NCBI GenBank assembly: GCA_024654125.1
Contig: JANLIC010000317.1
Coordinates: 1 to 45,112, forward strand
Direction: 5' to 3'
Source: Sulfuricaulis sp.
GTDB taxonomy: Bacteria > Pseudomonadota > Gammaproteobacteria > Acidiferrobacterales > Sulfurifustaceae
Length of the DNA stretch: 45,112 nt
Positions 18,365-28,534 of this stretch are shown one piece after another. Positions within the stretch are counted from its first letter, which is position 1. Every line of letters begins with the position of its first letter. Position numbers and translations under genes: made by a program. The notes beneath the pieces are model-generated. The model was not told the DNA's origin, ran no database searches, and worked only from the letters and a program-made list of their open reading frames with translations.

Positions 18365-21235
18365 ATGTTTGAAATCAGGAGGGGACTCGCGCTCATTTCT
18401 CGATGGATGCTCGTCGGCATCCTGGCGTTGTTCCCACTGACCGGTCATGCGCTGGCATTGGGCAAGCTCAAAGTTCTTTCCGCCCTGAATGAACCGCTCA
18501 ATGCCGAGATTGAATTCACATCCATCACTGACAAGGAACTGAAAGGGCTGGCTGTTTCGCTGGCTTCGCGCACCGACTTTGACGCCGCGGGTATTGAGCG
18601 TCTACCGTTCCTGTCCCAGGTCAAATTCGTCGTCGATCGGAAATCCGATGGGCGTCATTTCCTGCTCCTGCGCACCGAGCAACAGATTAACGAACCATTT
18701 CTGCATTTATTGTTGCAAATCGAATGGCCGGGCGGGCGTCTCGTGCGCGAATACACCGCGCTAATTGATCCTCCCTACCGAATCACCGGCAAGGCCGCTC
18801 CCGTCGAAACACCTGTTGTGACGCCTCCGGCACCAGCACCGATGCCGGAAGTACAACCGCTGGCGCCACCAGCACCCGTGGCTGAAGCGCCACCGGCGGA
18901 AATGACGAAAGAAGAAATCCCGCCCGTCGCCACCAAACCGGAAGAACTGAAATCAGAAGCGGTACCCCCCCAGGAAGAAGTTATAAAGAAAATTCCGCCC
19001 GCGGAAGCGATCGCGGCAGAGAGAAAATTCGGTCCGCCGGACATTGCACAAGGAGTGGCTCCGTCAGAATCTGACACGCCAACGGTGGAGCCTCTGGAAG
19101 CCGCCCCGAAGATCGAGGTGGCTCAGGCACCAGAGGGGCAGCGGCCCGCTGAACCCGGAGTGAAGCCGGCACCGGTTCTCGCGGACATGTCGAAATATAA
19201 TGTCAAACGCGGTGACACGCTTTGGCACATCGCCGAGAAGGCGCGTACCGATGGCCGGGACGTGAGCATCGAGCAGATGATCCTGGCGATTTATCGAACC
19301 AACAAAGATGCCTTTTTCAGCAATAACGTCAACAATCTGAAGGCGGGCAAGATACTGAAAATTCCCGAGCGTGTGGAAGCAGAATCCGTCACACAATCCG
19401 ATGCACGGCGCGAGTTTCGCGCGCAATACGATGCGTGGCAGGAATACAAGTTGAAACTGGCAAGCGCCAGTGGTGCCGTCAAGATAGCGGAAGCTCCCGC
19501 GGTGGCGCCACCGGCCGCGCCGGAGAAACCCGCGATACCTGAGAAGCCCGCCGTGGCCTCGGAGCCCAAGAAAGAACCGGCAAAACCTGCGAAGCCGGCC
19601 CCGACCGTGACTGACAAGGGCAAGCAGGATGAACTGCTAAAGATTGTGCGCAACACTTTGCAGCAGGAAAAGAGCACGCCGGACAAGGCCGTTTCCGAGA
19701 AAGAATCCGCCAAGGAATCGACCACCCGCGAGCAACAGGCGCTGGCGGAACGTGCCGCCACGCTGGAAGAGTCCCTCGAATCCCGGCGGCTCGAAAACAA
19801 GGACCTCAGCGACAAAGTCGGGCTGGTGCGTTCGCAGCTCAAGAAAGAATCGCGTCTGATCGAACTGGAAAGCCAGAGTTTGGCGCAGCAGAAAAAGCCA
19901 CCGGAAACCAAGCCGACAGAACCCGTCGCCAAGCCGGTGGAGCCGCCCCCTCCGCCCGCCGCGGTGGAAAAGCCCAAGGTTGAACCCCTCCCCCCGCCGG
20001 TCGCCAAGCCCGCGCCTGACGCGCCGAAGAAGCGTGTGCCGCCACCGCCACCGCCGGAGGAAAAGGACTTCCTGGCCACGATCATGGAGGCGGTACAAGG
20101 CGATCTGTTGATGCCGGCCCTGATTGGCTTTGTGGTGTTGCTGAGCGGTGGGATCGCGCTCGTCTATTTCCGTCGCCGTCAGAAGTCCATTGCCGAATTC
20201 GAGGAGAGCATTCTCTCGGCCGATGCCATCAGTACCGACCAGCCTGCGACCACCGGCAACGTTGTGGGCCAACAGCCGTCGGCCGCCACTACCGGGGGCG
20301 ACACGTCGTTCCTGAGCGACTTCAGTCAGGGCGGTATGGGCAACATACACACCGATGAAGTGGATCCGATAGCCGAAGCCGAAGTTTATCTGGCCTACGG
20401 ACGCGATGAAACGGCCGAGGAGATTCTCAAAGAGGCCATGGTCAAGAATCCGGATCGCCAGGAAATCAAGCTCAAGCTCCTGGAGATCTATCACCAGCGC
20501 AATGATGTATCCGCGTTTGAAACGCTGGCGGAGGAACTCTACGCCGCGCAGGGAGGCCGCGCGGGCAAGCACTGGGGCAAAGTGGAAGAAATGGGGCGCA
20601 AGCTCAATCCGGACAACCCGATGTTCCGTGGCGGTGCCCCGGGCAAGACCCCCGCGGCGCCGCCAGCCAAGCCCGTACCGGTTCCCCGGGTGGAGTCCGC
20701 CGCGACGACGGCGCCGGCAGTGTCAGGAATCGATTTCAAGGTATCCCAAGCCGATGCAGGAAAGGTGGAAACCGCCGGTGACTTCGATTTTGACATCGAG
20801 ACACCCGCTGCGCAGGAGGCCAAGCACGGGTCGGATGACTTCTCGGTTGTCATGCCAGAGACAACCCGCAAGTCCAAGGAAGAGCCGAATCTCGATTCCC
20901 TCGATTTTGGCGGGGCGACAGACAGCGCTGACATTTTTCATTTGGGCGCCGAAGCGCCCGCCGCCCCCGCGGTCAATAAAATCAAATGGGAACCGGAAAC
21001 GGCGGAACCGTTTACCGCTGGGTCGGAAGTTGATCTGGAGGTGGGTGCCACACCCGCCGGAGAAGGTGAGGTCTCCGGGCAGTGGGACGAGGCGGCGACG
21101 AAACTGGATCTGGCCAAGGCCTACATCGACATGGGCGATGCCGAAGGGGCACGCAGCATTTTGCAGGAAGTGATGACCGAAGGCAGCGACGCGCAAAAGA
21201 AACAAGCGCAGGAACTGTCGTCCCAAATCGCCTGA
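18365..21235 (+). CDS. fimV: FimV-like pilus assembly / polar organising protein
   Basis: LALGKLKVLSALNEPLNAEIEFTSI N-terminal domain, LysM YNVKRGDTLWHIAEKAR, Pro-rich linker, one TM, C-terminal DLAKAYIDMGDAEGARSILQEVMTEGSDAQKKQAQEL. Confidence 0.93.
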   Translation: MFEIRRGLALISRWMLVGILALFPLTGHALALGKLKVLSALNEPLNAEIEFTSITDKELKGLAVSLASRTDFDAAGIERLPFLSQVKFVVDRKSDGRHFLLLRTEQQINEPFLHLLLQIEWPGGRLVREYTALIDPPYRITGKAAPVETPVVTPPAPAPMPEVQPLAPPAPVAEAPPAEMTKEEIPPVATKPEELKSEAVPPQEEVIKKIPPAEAIAAERKFGPPDIAQGVAPSESDTPTVEPLEAAPKIEVAQAPEGQRPAEPGVKPAPVLADMSKYNVKRGDTLWHIAEKARTDGRDVSIEQMILAIYRTNKDAFFSNNVNNLKAGKILKIPERVEAESVTQSDARREFRAQYDAWQEYKLKLASASGAVKIAEAPAVAPPAAPEKPAIPEKPAVASEPKKEPAKPAKPAPTVTDKGKQDELLKIVRNTLQQEKSTPDKAVSEKESAKESTTREQQALAERAATLEESLESRRLENKDLSDKVGLVRSQLKKESRLIELESQSLAQQKKPPETKPTEPVAKPVEPPPPPAAVEKPKVEPLPPPVAKPAPDAPKKRVPPPPPPEEKDFLATIMEAVQGDLLMPALIGFVVLLSGGIALVYFRRRQKSIAEFEESILSADAISTDQPATTGNVVGQQPSAATTGGDTSFLSDFSQGGMGNIHTDEVDPIAEAEVYLAYGRDETAEEILKEAMVKNPDRQEIKLKLLEIYHQRNDVSAFETLAEELYAAQGGRAGKHWGKVEEMGRKLNPDNPMFRGGAPGKTPAAPPAKPVPVPRVESAATTAPAVSGIDFKVSQADAGKVETAGDFDFDIETPAAQEAKHGSDDFSVVMPETTRKSKEEPNLDSLDFGGATDSADIFHLGAEAPAAPAVNKIKWEPETAEPFTAGSEVDLEVGATPAGEGEVSGQWDEAATKLDLAKAYIDMGDAEGARSILQEVMTEGSDAQKKQAQELSSQIA

Positions 21236-21245
21236 TATTTTTTAC

Positions 21246-21929
21246 TCAGAATCTCCGCTTAAAATAAATCTCACCGCCACGGACGAGTCCTGATCGGGCC
21301 TCGATGCCGATATAACCGTCTGTCTCCACATTCAGGTCAAGACCGATAAACCCCCCGGACATTGCGCCTCGTTCGAAGGACAGCGTGTGATTGATTGAAC
21401 CGCTGGCGCGTTCTTCGCCGTCGATTTTGCCGTAGGATCCTCCACCGTAAAAGCGCCAATGCGGGGCCAGTTTTGCTATGACGCCGATTTCCGCTCGAGG
21501 CAGTGCCCAATCTATCACGACCGTCTGTGAGTCGTTTTTATGATCCACCTTCTGATAGATATATTCGATGGAGCTGTAAAGGGAGAGGCGTTGGCTTTCC
21601 ATCAAGAGTGCATGCAGGGAAAATCCCGCATGATAACCCTCGAGTTCTATTCCGGCCGTGACGGGATTGTTTGTCTGGGTGAGAAAGGCATAACCGCCGT
21701 ACATTCCCAGCGTCACGCGTTGGCCGGCCTTTTCGCGCAGGCTCACACCGAGCCAGCGGCTGGTGCTGTCCTGGGTGCGGTTGGCATAATCGAGCGGAAT
21801 TTTGTGGCGGGCGAATCGCATGGAAAAATCCAGCGTCGAGCCATGGCGCTCTGGCGGCGTTAACGGTCCGGCCGCCTCGACCAGGACGGGCAGGAACAGC
21901 ATCAACAGCAAGCCACCACGGACCATCAT
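21246..21929 (-). CDS. Putative outer-membrane beta-barrel protein
   Basis: 227 aa with signal peptide, alternating amphipathic strands and C-terminal aromatic residue (EIYFKRRF); overlaps the folA stop. Confidence 0.65.
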   Translation of the reverse strand: MMVRGGLLLMLFLPVLVEAAGPLTPPERHGSTLDFSMRFARHKIPLDYANRTQDSTSRWLGVSLREKAGQRVTLGMYGGYAFLTQTNNPVTAGIELEGYHAGFSLHALLMESQRLSLYSSIEYIYQKVDHKNDSQTVVIDWALPRAEIGVIAKLAPHWRFYGGGSYGKIDGEERASGSINHTLSFERGAMSGGFIGLDLNVETDGYIGIEARSGLVRGGEIYFKRRF

Positions 21930-22432
21930 TTATTTTTCCTCCTGTCGTAAGTCACGAAACTGTAGGCATAGGGATTCTTTTCATCGGCCGTGTGGTGAAC
22001 ACGGCTGACCTCCTGCCAGTCGCCCCGGTCGAATTCGGGAAAATAAGTGTCGCCGTCGATTTCGGCATGCACCAGGGTTAGATAAATCCGGTCGGCGCTA
22101 CCGATGGACTGACGGTAGATTTCCGCACCGCCAATGATAAATATTTCAGATTTGTCCTGGATCTCCCGAAGTGCTTCTTCGAGTGAATTCTTAACCTGGC
22201 AACCTGGTGCGCGAAACGCCGGGTTGCGCGTGACGACGATATTGGCGCGGTCGGGAAGTGGCTTGCCAATGGACTCGTAATTGCGCCGTCCCATGATTAC
22301 AGGGTGGCCGGTGGTGAGCTGGCGGAAGTGTCGGAGATCGGCCGGCAAATGCCACGGCAATTTGTTGTTAACGCCTATCACGCGGTTCTCCGCCATGGCG
22401 GCAATGAGGGAAACGCGCCTTTCGCGTGACAC
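21926..22432 (-). CDS. folA: Dihydrofolate reductase
   Basis: RVSLIAAMAENRVIGVNNKLPWHLPADLRHFRQLTTGHPVIMGRRNYESIGKPLP. Confidence 0.97.
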   Translation of the reverse strand: MSRERRVSLIAAMAENRVIGVNNKLPWHLPADLRHFRQLTTGHPVIMGRRNYESIGKPLPDRANIVVTRNPAFRAPGCQVKNSLEEALREIQDKSEIFIIGGAEIYRQSIGSADRIYLTLVHAEIDGDTYFPEFDRGDWQEVSRVHHTADEKNPYAYSFVTYDRRKNK

Positions 22433-22437
22433 AGCGT

Positions 22438-23232
22438 TTACACCGCGACGGGCGCCTTGATGGAAGGGTGAGGGTCGTAATTCAGCAGCTCAAAATCATC
22501 GTAATCGAAATCGAATAATGAGGTTATTTCCGGGTTGAGACGCATCGAGGGTAGCGATCGCGGTTCACGGGCGAGTTGTGTTTGAACCTGGTCGAGATGG
22601 TTCAGGTAAAGATGAGCATCGCCCAGCGTATGGATAAATTCACCGGGCTTGAGTCCGGTAATCTGAGTGATCATCAGGGTGAGCAAAGCGTAAGACGCGA
22701 TGTTGAATGGCACACCGAGGAAGATATCGGCGCTGCGCTGGTACAGCTGGCACGATAATTTTCCCTCCGCCACGTAGAACTGGAACAGCAGATGACAGGG
22801 GGGCAGCGCCATGCGTTCGATTTCGGCCACGTTCCAGGCGCTGACGATCAACCGGCGCGAGTCCGGATTCTGGCGGATGTCTCGCACCACTTGGCTGATC
22901 TGGTCGATCTGCCGACCGTCCGCCGCGGGCCAGGAGCGCCACTGGGAGCCGTAGACCGGACCGAGGTTGCCGTTTTCATCGGCCCAATCATCCCAGATGC
23001 TGACGCCGTGCTCCTTCAGATAGCGGGTGTTGGTGTCGCCACGCAGGAACCACAGCAATTCGTAAATGATTGACTTGGTGTGAAGCTTCTTGGTGGTGAC
23101 GAGGGGGAACCCCTGGGCCAGGTCGAAGCGCATCTGATGGCCGAAAACGGAGAGCGTCCCGGTGCCGGTGCGGTCGGCTTTGTGTGCCCCATGCTGTATC
23201 ACGTGGCGCATCAAGTCAAGGTACTGCCGCAT
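22438..23232 (-). CDS. thyA: Thymidylate synthase
   Basis: [36 protein letters not shown]..., [43 protein letters not shown]. Confidence 0.98.
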   Translation of the reverse strand: MRQYLDLMRHVIQHGAHKADRTGTGTLSVFGHQMRFDLAQGFPLVTTKKLHTKSIIYELLWFLRGDTNTRYLKEHGVSIWDDWADENGNLGPVYGSQWRSWPAADGRQIDQISQVVRDIRQNPDSRRLIVSAWNVAEIERMALPPCHLLFQFYVAEGKLSCQLYQRSADIFLGVPFNIASYALLTLMITQITGLKPGEFIHTLGDAHLYLNHLDQVQTQLAREPRSLPSMRLNPEITSLFDFDYDDFELLNYDPHPSIKAPVAV

Positions 23233-23320
23233 GCATTGGTCTCCCTTGTCACGACGTTACAGGGCATCAGACGGATCGTAAGTATATCCGCTCGCCGTGT
23301 CGGACGCAGCCGCCGTCCGA

Positions 23321-24016
23321 CTAATGTCGCGATGGCGCGAACAGGCGCACGTGGCGATATTTGAACAGCGGTAACAGCATCATGCCCGCGATGAAACCGC
23401 CGATGTGCGCGCCGAAGGCCACACCGCCCTGGCCGGGGTCGGCAAGGGCGGAATTGACCAGTTGCAGCACGAACCAGAAACCCAGCACCACCATGGCCGG
23501 CAGGTACATGGTGCGGGTTATAAATCCCAGGGGGACCAGTACCAGCACATGCGCGCGTGGGAACAGCAGCAAGTAGGCCCCGAGCACGCCGGAGATAGCG
23601 CCGCTGGCGCCAATCATCGGGATGGTGGAATCCATGTTGGGCAGAGCCTGCGCGAACACGGCGGCGATTCCGCACAGCAGGTAAAACACCACGAAGCGCA
23701 CGTGACCCATGGCATCCTCGATATTGTTGCCGAATATCCAGAGGTACAGCATGTTACCGATAAGGTGCATCCAGCCGCCATGCATGAACATGGAGGTGAA
23801 CACCGTCAGCGTCGGCGGGACCATGGCCAGTTCCGGCGGGAGGATTTTGTCGCCGAGGAGCGCGGCCGGGATCACGCCGAGACCATACACCGCCATCTCG
23901 AAACCGCGCGCGCCCAGCGACAACTGCCACAGGAAAACCAGCGAACTAGCCGCGATAAAAGCGATCGTCAGGAACGGCTTGATCGTCGTGGGATTGTCAT
24001 CGTGCAGCGGAATCAC
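23321..24016 (-). CDS. Rhomboid family intramembrane serine protease
   Basis: MFMHGGWMHLIGNMLYLWIFGNNIED, IGASGAISGVLGAYLLLFP, FGAHIGGFIAGM. Confidence 0.95.
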   Translation of the reverse strand: MIPLHDDNPTTIKPFLTIAFIAASSLVFLWQLSLGARGFEMAVYGLGVIPAALLGDKILPPELAMVPPTLTVFTSMFMHGGWMHLIGNMLYLWIFGNNIEDAMGHVRFVVFYLLCGIAAVFAQALPNMDSTIPMIGASGAISGVLGAYLLLFPRAHVLVLVPLGFITRTMYLPAMVVLGFWFVLQLVNSALADPGQGGVAFGAHIGGFIAGMMLLPLFKYRHVRLFAPSRH

Positions 24017-24837
24017 GATTTTGTCCTGTGAATCACGCTGTCGGGGTCCTGACGATAGAAGCGTTGCAGGTGGTCATATACCGCCGAAAAATCTTCCCGG
24101 ACGTAATGAGGCGCGGTGAAGAATGTTTCGCTGAGAACGGCAAAGAATTCCGCGGGATCTTCCGCGGCATAGGGATCGAGTCGATAGCGGTCGCGGGAAT
24201 CCAGTGCGGTGCACAGCCGCCGGTAGGCATCATGGAAATCGCGTGCCCAGGCGCGCGCATCCATTCCGGAATGCAAGGGCGGGAAACCGTTGGCAGCGCC
24301 ATTCAGCATATCCAGCTTGTGTGCGCATTCGTGTATCACCAGATCATGGTCTGCCGGCGCTACCGCTTCCTCCCGGATGGCCTCCCAAGACAACACGATC
24401 GGACCCTGGGACAGAGACTGGCCGCACAAATCCATTATCTCCGGGTGCACGACGCCATACTCATCCATGTGCTCATCCTGCACGCGGAAATCGCCCGGGT
24501 AGATCACGATGGAGATCCAATCATCATAGTATTCCAATCCGAGATTGAGCACAGGGAGGCTGGCGTGCAGCGCGATGCGGACACGCATTGATTTGTTGAT
24601 GGAGAATCCGTTCGCCCCCTCGAAGGATTTTGTCCGGAGAAAGCGTGCGGTGAGCCGGCGCAAACGTTGCTGGTCTTTCCTCGGCAACGCCTGTGCATAG
24701 GATGAAGAGCGCATCGATTTCAACCACAGCGATTCGGACAGAGGTTCATGTACGTGGCGCCAGCGGCGGTAAAGTTTTTTAACCCTGCCTGCCGCACGCC
24801 CGACACGCCGCGGCGCTGTTTGGCGGCTAGCGACCAC
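24013..24837 (-). CDS. mtfA: MtfA-like zinc-dependent peptidase (M90)
   Basis: LVIHECAHKLDMLNGAANGFPPLHSGMDARAW and DPAEFFAVLSETFFTAP typical of MtfA. Confidence 0.9.
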   Translation of the reverse strand: MVASRQTAPRRVGRAAGRVKKLYRRWRHVHEPLSESLWLKSMRSSSYAQALPRKDQQRLRRLTARFLRTKSFEGANGFSINKSMRVRIALHASLPVLNLGLEYYDDWISIVIYPGDFRVQDEHMDEYGVVHPEIMDLCGQSLSQGPIVLSWEAIREEAVAPADHDLVIHECAHKLDMLNGAANGFPPLHSGMDARAWARDFHDAYRRLCTALDSRDRYRLDPYAAEDPAEFFAVLSETFFTAPHYVREDFSAVYDHLQRFYRQDPDSVIHRTKS

Positions 24838-26197
24838 CGCTGAGATTCTGGATGGCCAATTTTTTGCCTTTCTCCACGGCGGGTTGGTCCAGTGGATTAA
24901 TACCGTACAACAGACCGGCGTATACCGTGGTGCGCTGGTAGAGATCGATCAGCTGGCCCAGCACGTGGGCATCGAGCCTGGGCAAACGCAAGGTCATGTT
25001 CGGGTGGCCGGTCTCGGAGATTACCTGAACGGTGGCACGGAACTCGGCCTCGAGAACATCCAGCATGCGCTTGCCTTCCAGATAGGGAAAATGTTTTTTG
25101 TCAGCGCTGGAAACCGGGATGGGAAGATTCGTTCCCCAGTCGTCGACGGCCATGAAGGTGAAAATTTTGTCGTGCCGCGATTCGAGATACATCTGCAACT
25201 GGCTGTGTTGGTCCACCGCGCCCATGGCGCGCACCGGCAGCGTTCCCGCCGGGGGTTTGTCAGGCAGGGTCTCCATCCGCTTGCCGAGGGATTCGGCCCA
25301 GAGCTGGCGGTACCAGTCGCCGAAAAGTTGCAATGGGTCGGCGTAAGGCATCATGATTGAGACGCGCTTGTTGTGTTTGATATCGAGCAGGTAAAATAGT
25401 ACGGCCATTTCCAGCGCCGGGTTTTCCCGGAGATCGTCGGACGCACAACGCGCGGCATTGGCGGCGCTGCCGGCGAGCAGTCGGCGAATATCCACCCCGG
25501 TGATAGCCAGCGGTAACAGCCCCACTGCCGTGAGTACCGAGAAACGACCGCCCACCCGGGGAGGCACCGGCAGCGACGAAATCCCCTCGCGTCGGGCCAG
25601 TTCCCGCAGCCATCCCTGCACCGGATCGGTGATCAGCCACTGGTGATAACGCGCCTCGTCCGACCCGAGTTGCTTCTCGAGCCACGCACGCACGATCAAC
25701 AGCTGGATGACTGTTTCAATGGTCCCGCCGGATTTGCTGATGGCGATGACGGCCGTTTTTTCAGCGGTCCAGTTTCGCAGCAACCTGTCCAGACGGCGAG
25801 GATCGATGTTTTCCAGAAAATGCAGCCGGGGAAGCGAGGAGTCCTGTGAATCGAGTGCCTGATGCACGGCCTTGGCGCCGAGACTGGAACCGCCGATACC
25901 GATGAAAGCGATATTCTCGAATCCACGAATCGGCTCCGCCATGGCCTCGATCTGGGCCAGGGAATCCGGCATGGTGTCATGCAGCGTCAGGCAGGCGTAC
26001 TCGGCCTCCAACCCGCCGGCGGATCCTTCAATCAGTGTTTGATGAACGCTCCGGAGTTGGGGCAGGAGGGCCTCGATTTCGGACTGGCCCACGCCTTCCA
26101 CGCCGATGGCGTCCCGGTACAGACGGGCGGTATCGATAGACAGCCGTGATGAGGCGGAGGCGATGTTGGCAGGGGAATTATTGCTGGGTTGCGCCAC
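24827..26197 (-). CDS. pgi: Glucose-6-phosphate isomerase
   Basis: FIGIGGSSLGAKAVHQAL, AISKSGGTIETVIQLLIVRAWLEK, GRFSVLTAVGLLPLAITGVD. Confidence 0.93.
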   Translation of the reverse strand: MAQPSNNSPANIASASSRLSIDTARLYRDAIGVEGVGQSEIEALLPQLRSVHQTLIEGSAGGLEAEYACLTLHDTMPDSLAQIEAMAEPIRGFENIAFIGIGGSSLGAKAVHQALDSQDSSLPRLHFLENIDPRRLDRLLRNWTAEKTAVIAISKSGGTIETVIQLLIVRAWLEKQLGSDEARYHQWLITDPVQGWLRELARREGISSLPVPPRVGGRFSVLTAVGLLPLAITGVDIRRLLAGSAANAARCASDDLRENPALEMAVLFYLLDIKHNKRVSIMMPYADPLQLFGDWYRQLWAESLGKRMETLPDKPPAGTLPVRAMGAVDQHSQLQMYLESRHDKIFTFMAVDDWGTNLPIPVSSADKKHFPYLEGKRMLDVLEAEFRATVQVISETGHPNMTLRLPRLDAHVLGQLIDLYQRTTVYAGLLYGINPLDQPAVEKGKKLAIQNLSGGR

Positions 26198-26242
26198 GGA
26201 TTATCTCTTCGGCATCGGGGCTTGTTGCAATACTACCATTCT

Positions 26243-27097
26243 TTACTTTTCTCGATATCCCGCGGCATCCAGTGTATTGGACAGCAAGGTGGCCACGGTC
26301 ATGGGACCGACACCACCCGGCACCGGTGTGATCCACCCCGCGCGTTTTTTGGCCGCCTCGAAATCTACATCGCCGACCAGTTTGCCGTCGGGAAGCCGGT
26401 TGATCCCGACGTCGATGACGATGGCGCCGGGTTTGATCCAGTCTCCCTTGATCATCCCGGGTTTTCCCACGGCGACTACCAGCACGTCGGCACGGGCGGC
26501 ATGGCCGGGAAGGTCTTGCGTGTAGCGGTGACAGGTGGTGACGGTACAGCCGGCGAGCAGGAGTTCGAGCGACATCGGACGTCCGACAATGTTCGAGGCT
26601 CCTATCACGACAGCTTCCTTGCCTTCCAGTGAATCGCCGGTGTGCTTGAGCAGCCGCATGACGCCGAAGGGTGTGCACGGACGCAAACGTGGCATTCGCT
26701 GCGCCAGTCGCCCGATATTGTAAGGATGAAACCCGTCCACGTCCTTGTCCGGATGGATGCGTTCAATAATGACGGTCTGGTCGACATGTGGGGGGAGTGG
26801 CAGTTGCACCAGGATGCCGTCCACATCCGGATTCGTATTCAACTGGTCGATGTGGGACAGGATTTTCTCCTGGGAAACTTCCGCCGGCAGATCGAAATCG
26901 AACGAAAAGAAACCGACCTCGGCACAGGCCTCGCGCTTGTGGCGCACGTATACTGCCGAGGCGGCGTCAGCGCCCACCTTGATGACCGCGAGCCCGGGCG
27001 GTCGTTTGCCCGAGGCGGTACGGCGGTCGACCCGCTGTTTAATCTCAGCGCGAAATGCTTGTGCGATTTTCTTTCCGTCGAGGATGCGTGCGCTCAT
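26243..27097 (-). CDS. folD: Bifunctional methylenetetrahydrofolate dehydrogenase/cyclohydrolase
   Basis: [84 protein letters not shown]. Confidence 0.97.
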   Translation of the reverse strand: MSARILDGKKIAQAFRAEIKQRVDRRTASGKRPPGLAVIKVGADAASAVYVRHKREACAEVGFFSFDFDLPAEVSQEKILSHIDQLNTNPDVDGILVQLPLPPHVDQTVIIERIHPDKDVDGFHPYNIGRLAQRMPRLRPCTPFGVMRLLKHTGDSLEGKEAVVIGASNIVGRPMSLELLLAGCTVTTCHRYTQDLPGHAARADVLVVAVGKPGMIKGDWIKPGAIVIDVGINRLPDGKLVGDVDFEAAKKRAGWITPVPGGVGPMTVATLLSNTLDAAGYREK

Positions 27098-27188
27098 GAT
27101 TATTGAGGCGGAATGAATCAACTTGAAAATATCCGTTGGTCTATTATTGCCCTATCGCTATCAAGGTTGCCTTGCCGCCTCAATAATC
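27098..27188 (-). promoter_or_regulatory. Putative folD leader hairpin (14-bp perfect inverted repeat abutting start codon)
   Basis: gattattgaggcgg (27098-27111) / ccgcctcaataatc (27175-27188); the proximal arm ends at the base before the folD ATG. Confidence 0.5.
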
Positions 27189-27206
27189 GGAAATCATTTA
27201 TAACTT

Positions 27207-27303
27207 TTGATATTGACCCGACATATTCGTGTGTTTACCAAGACTGAGAAATGCCCATCGCCGCAATCTTCGTTCAAGTGCAATCGTGCCGGGTCAGTAT
27301 CAA
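27207..27303. repeat. Inverted-repeat element 1 (TTGATATTGACCCG...CGGGTCAGTATCAA)
   Basis: ttgatattgacccg (27207-27220) and cgggtcagtatcaa (27290-27303), 13/14 complementary plus one G-U on the + strand. Confidence 0.65.
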
Positions 27304-27386
27304 ACCGCTGCGCGCAAGGAGACGCCCGGCGCATCATCGCATGCGTCGTGGCGGCGAGCCAAGCATCGGTAGCGTGATTTTGGCCT

Positions 27387-27478
27387 GCTATTGACCCGGC
27401 CGACGATTTTTGATCGAAAATCAACCACGTCAGTGTTTCTCGGTGCCTGCCATGGCAGAGACGTGCCGGGCCAATAGC
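27387..27478. repeat. Inverted-repeat element 2 (GCTATTGACCCGGC...GCCGGGCCAATAGC)
   Basis: gctattgacccggc (27387-27400) and gccgggccaatagc (27465-27478), 13/14 complementary; inner hairpins gatttt/aaaatc and ctgccatggcag. Confidence 0.65.
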
Positions 27479-27604
27479 GAAAATTATTATGGATTTTCGA
27501 TTATGGCGGCGACTTGACGGCACTCAATCTTGGACTATCCAAGTATTGGCTCATTAGGATGATTGCTGCGGGTTTATGCCGCCGCAATAACCGGGCACGC
27601 CAGA

Positions 27605-27633
27605 TTGACGGTCCCGGAGGCGGTGCGTATAGT
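27605..27633 (+). promoter_or_regulatory. Sigma-70-like promoter for tRNA cluster
   Basis: TTGACG (27605-27610) - N17 - TATAGT (27628-27633), upstream of tRNA-Pro at 27722. Confidence 0.6.
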
Positions 27634-27721
27634 TCCGGCCTCGTTCCGCCGGGTAATACCGCTTTTTCATCCGTGTTCGCCAAAATGGGTTGCCATTGCG
27701 GCGCCTGGCGTAAGTACTGAA

Positions 27722-27798
<77 letters not shown>

Positions 27799-27852
27799 TT
27801 TTCAATTGCGCATGGGTGATGCTTGGGATGTAATGTGCGGGCGTTTCTCCAG

Positions 27853-27928
27853 GCGCCCGTAGCTCAACGGATAGAGCACCAGCCTTCTAAGCTGGGGGTC
27901 GCAGGTTCGATTCCTGCCGGGCGCGCCA
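27853..27928 (+). tRNA. tRNA-Arg (TCT)
   Basis: gcgcccgtagctcaacggatagagcaccagccttctaagctgggggtcgcaggttcgattcctgccgggcgcgcca; loop ttctaag. Confidence 0.97.
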
Positions 27929-28010
27929 TACACGCTATACATGCCGTCCATGGCGGGACAGGGTAGATTCATCGCAGGTATAATATCCGGTGACTTGATC
28001 ATCAGTTCAC

Positions 28011-28088
28011 GGTGGGCGTAGCTCAGCTGGTTAGAGTCCCGGATTGTGATTCCGGTTGTCGTGGGTTCGAATCCCATCGCTCACCCCA
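28011..28088 (+). tRNA. tRNA-His (GTG)
   Basis: ggtgggcgtagctcagctggttagagtcccggattgtgattccggttgtcgtgggttcgaatcccatcgctcacccca; anticodon GTG and G-1/C73; TATAAT at 27979-27984 upstream. Confidence 0.96.
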
Positions 28089-28206
28089 ATTTTTAACCCG
28101 GGCCGGACTTCGGGCGAGGCAGGCAAGCGCAGCGACAAGTCCGGGCCGGTGTTCAGAATCGCTATGCCGCCGCGCCAGAGATGGCAGGCAAGTTAAGATA
28201 AAATTT

Positions 28207-28282
<76 letters not shown>

Positions 28283-28426
28283 TATTTTTGCAGCGCCGGG
28301 CGTTTTAATACGAGCGAAGGCCACTTCCCTCCCGGCGATGTCGCCTGCCTTCATCCCCCGGTCTTGCGGTGCGGCCTGTCCTGCCGAAGTCAGGCAGCTT
28401 GGCGCTATACTGTGCCCGGTATTACT

Positions 28427-28511
<85 letters not shown>

Positions 28512-28534
28512 AACCGAAAGAAAGGACTCTCGCC

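Noticed and set aside
27207-27478. Integron attC sites
   Set aside because: Length and imperfect symmetry are suggestive, but the ends do not carry the RYYYAAC/GTTRRRY core sites and there is no integrase or cassette ORF.
27194-27523. 109-aa minus-strand ORF in the folD-tRNA intergenic region
   Set aside because: No convincing start context, and its sequence runs through both inverted-repeat elements; likely chance.
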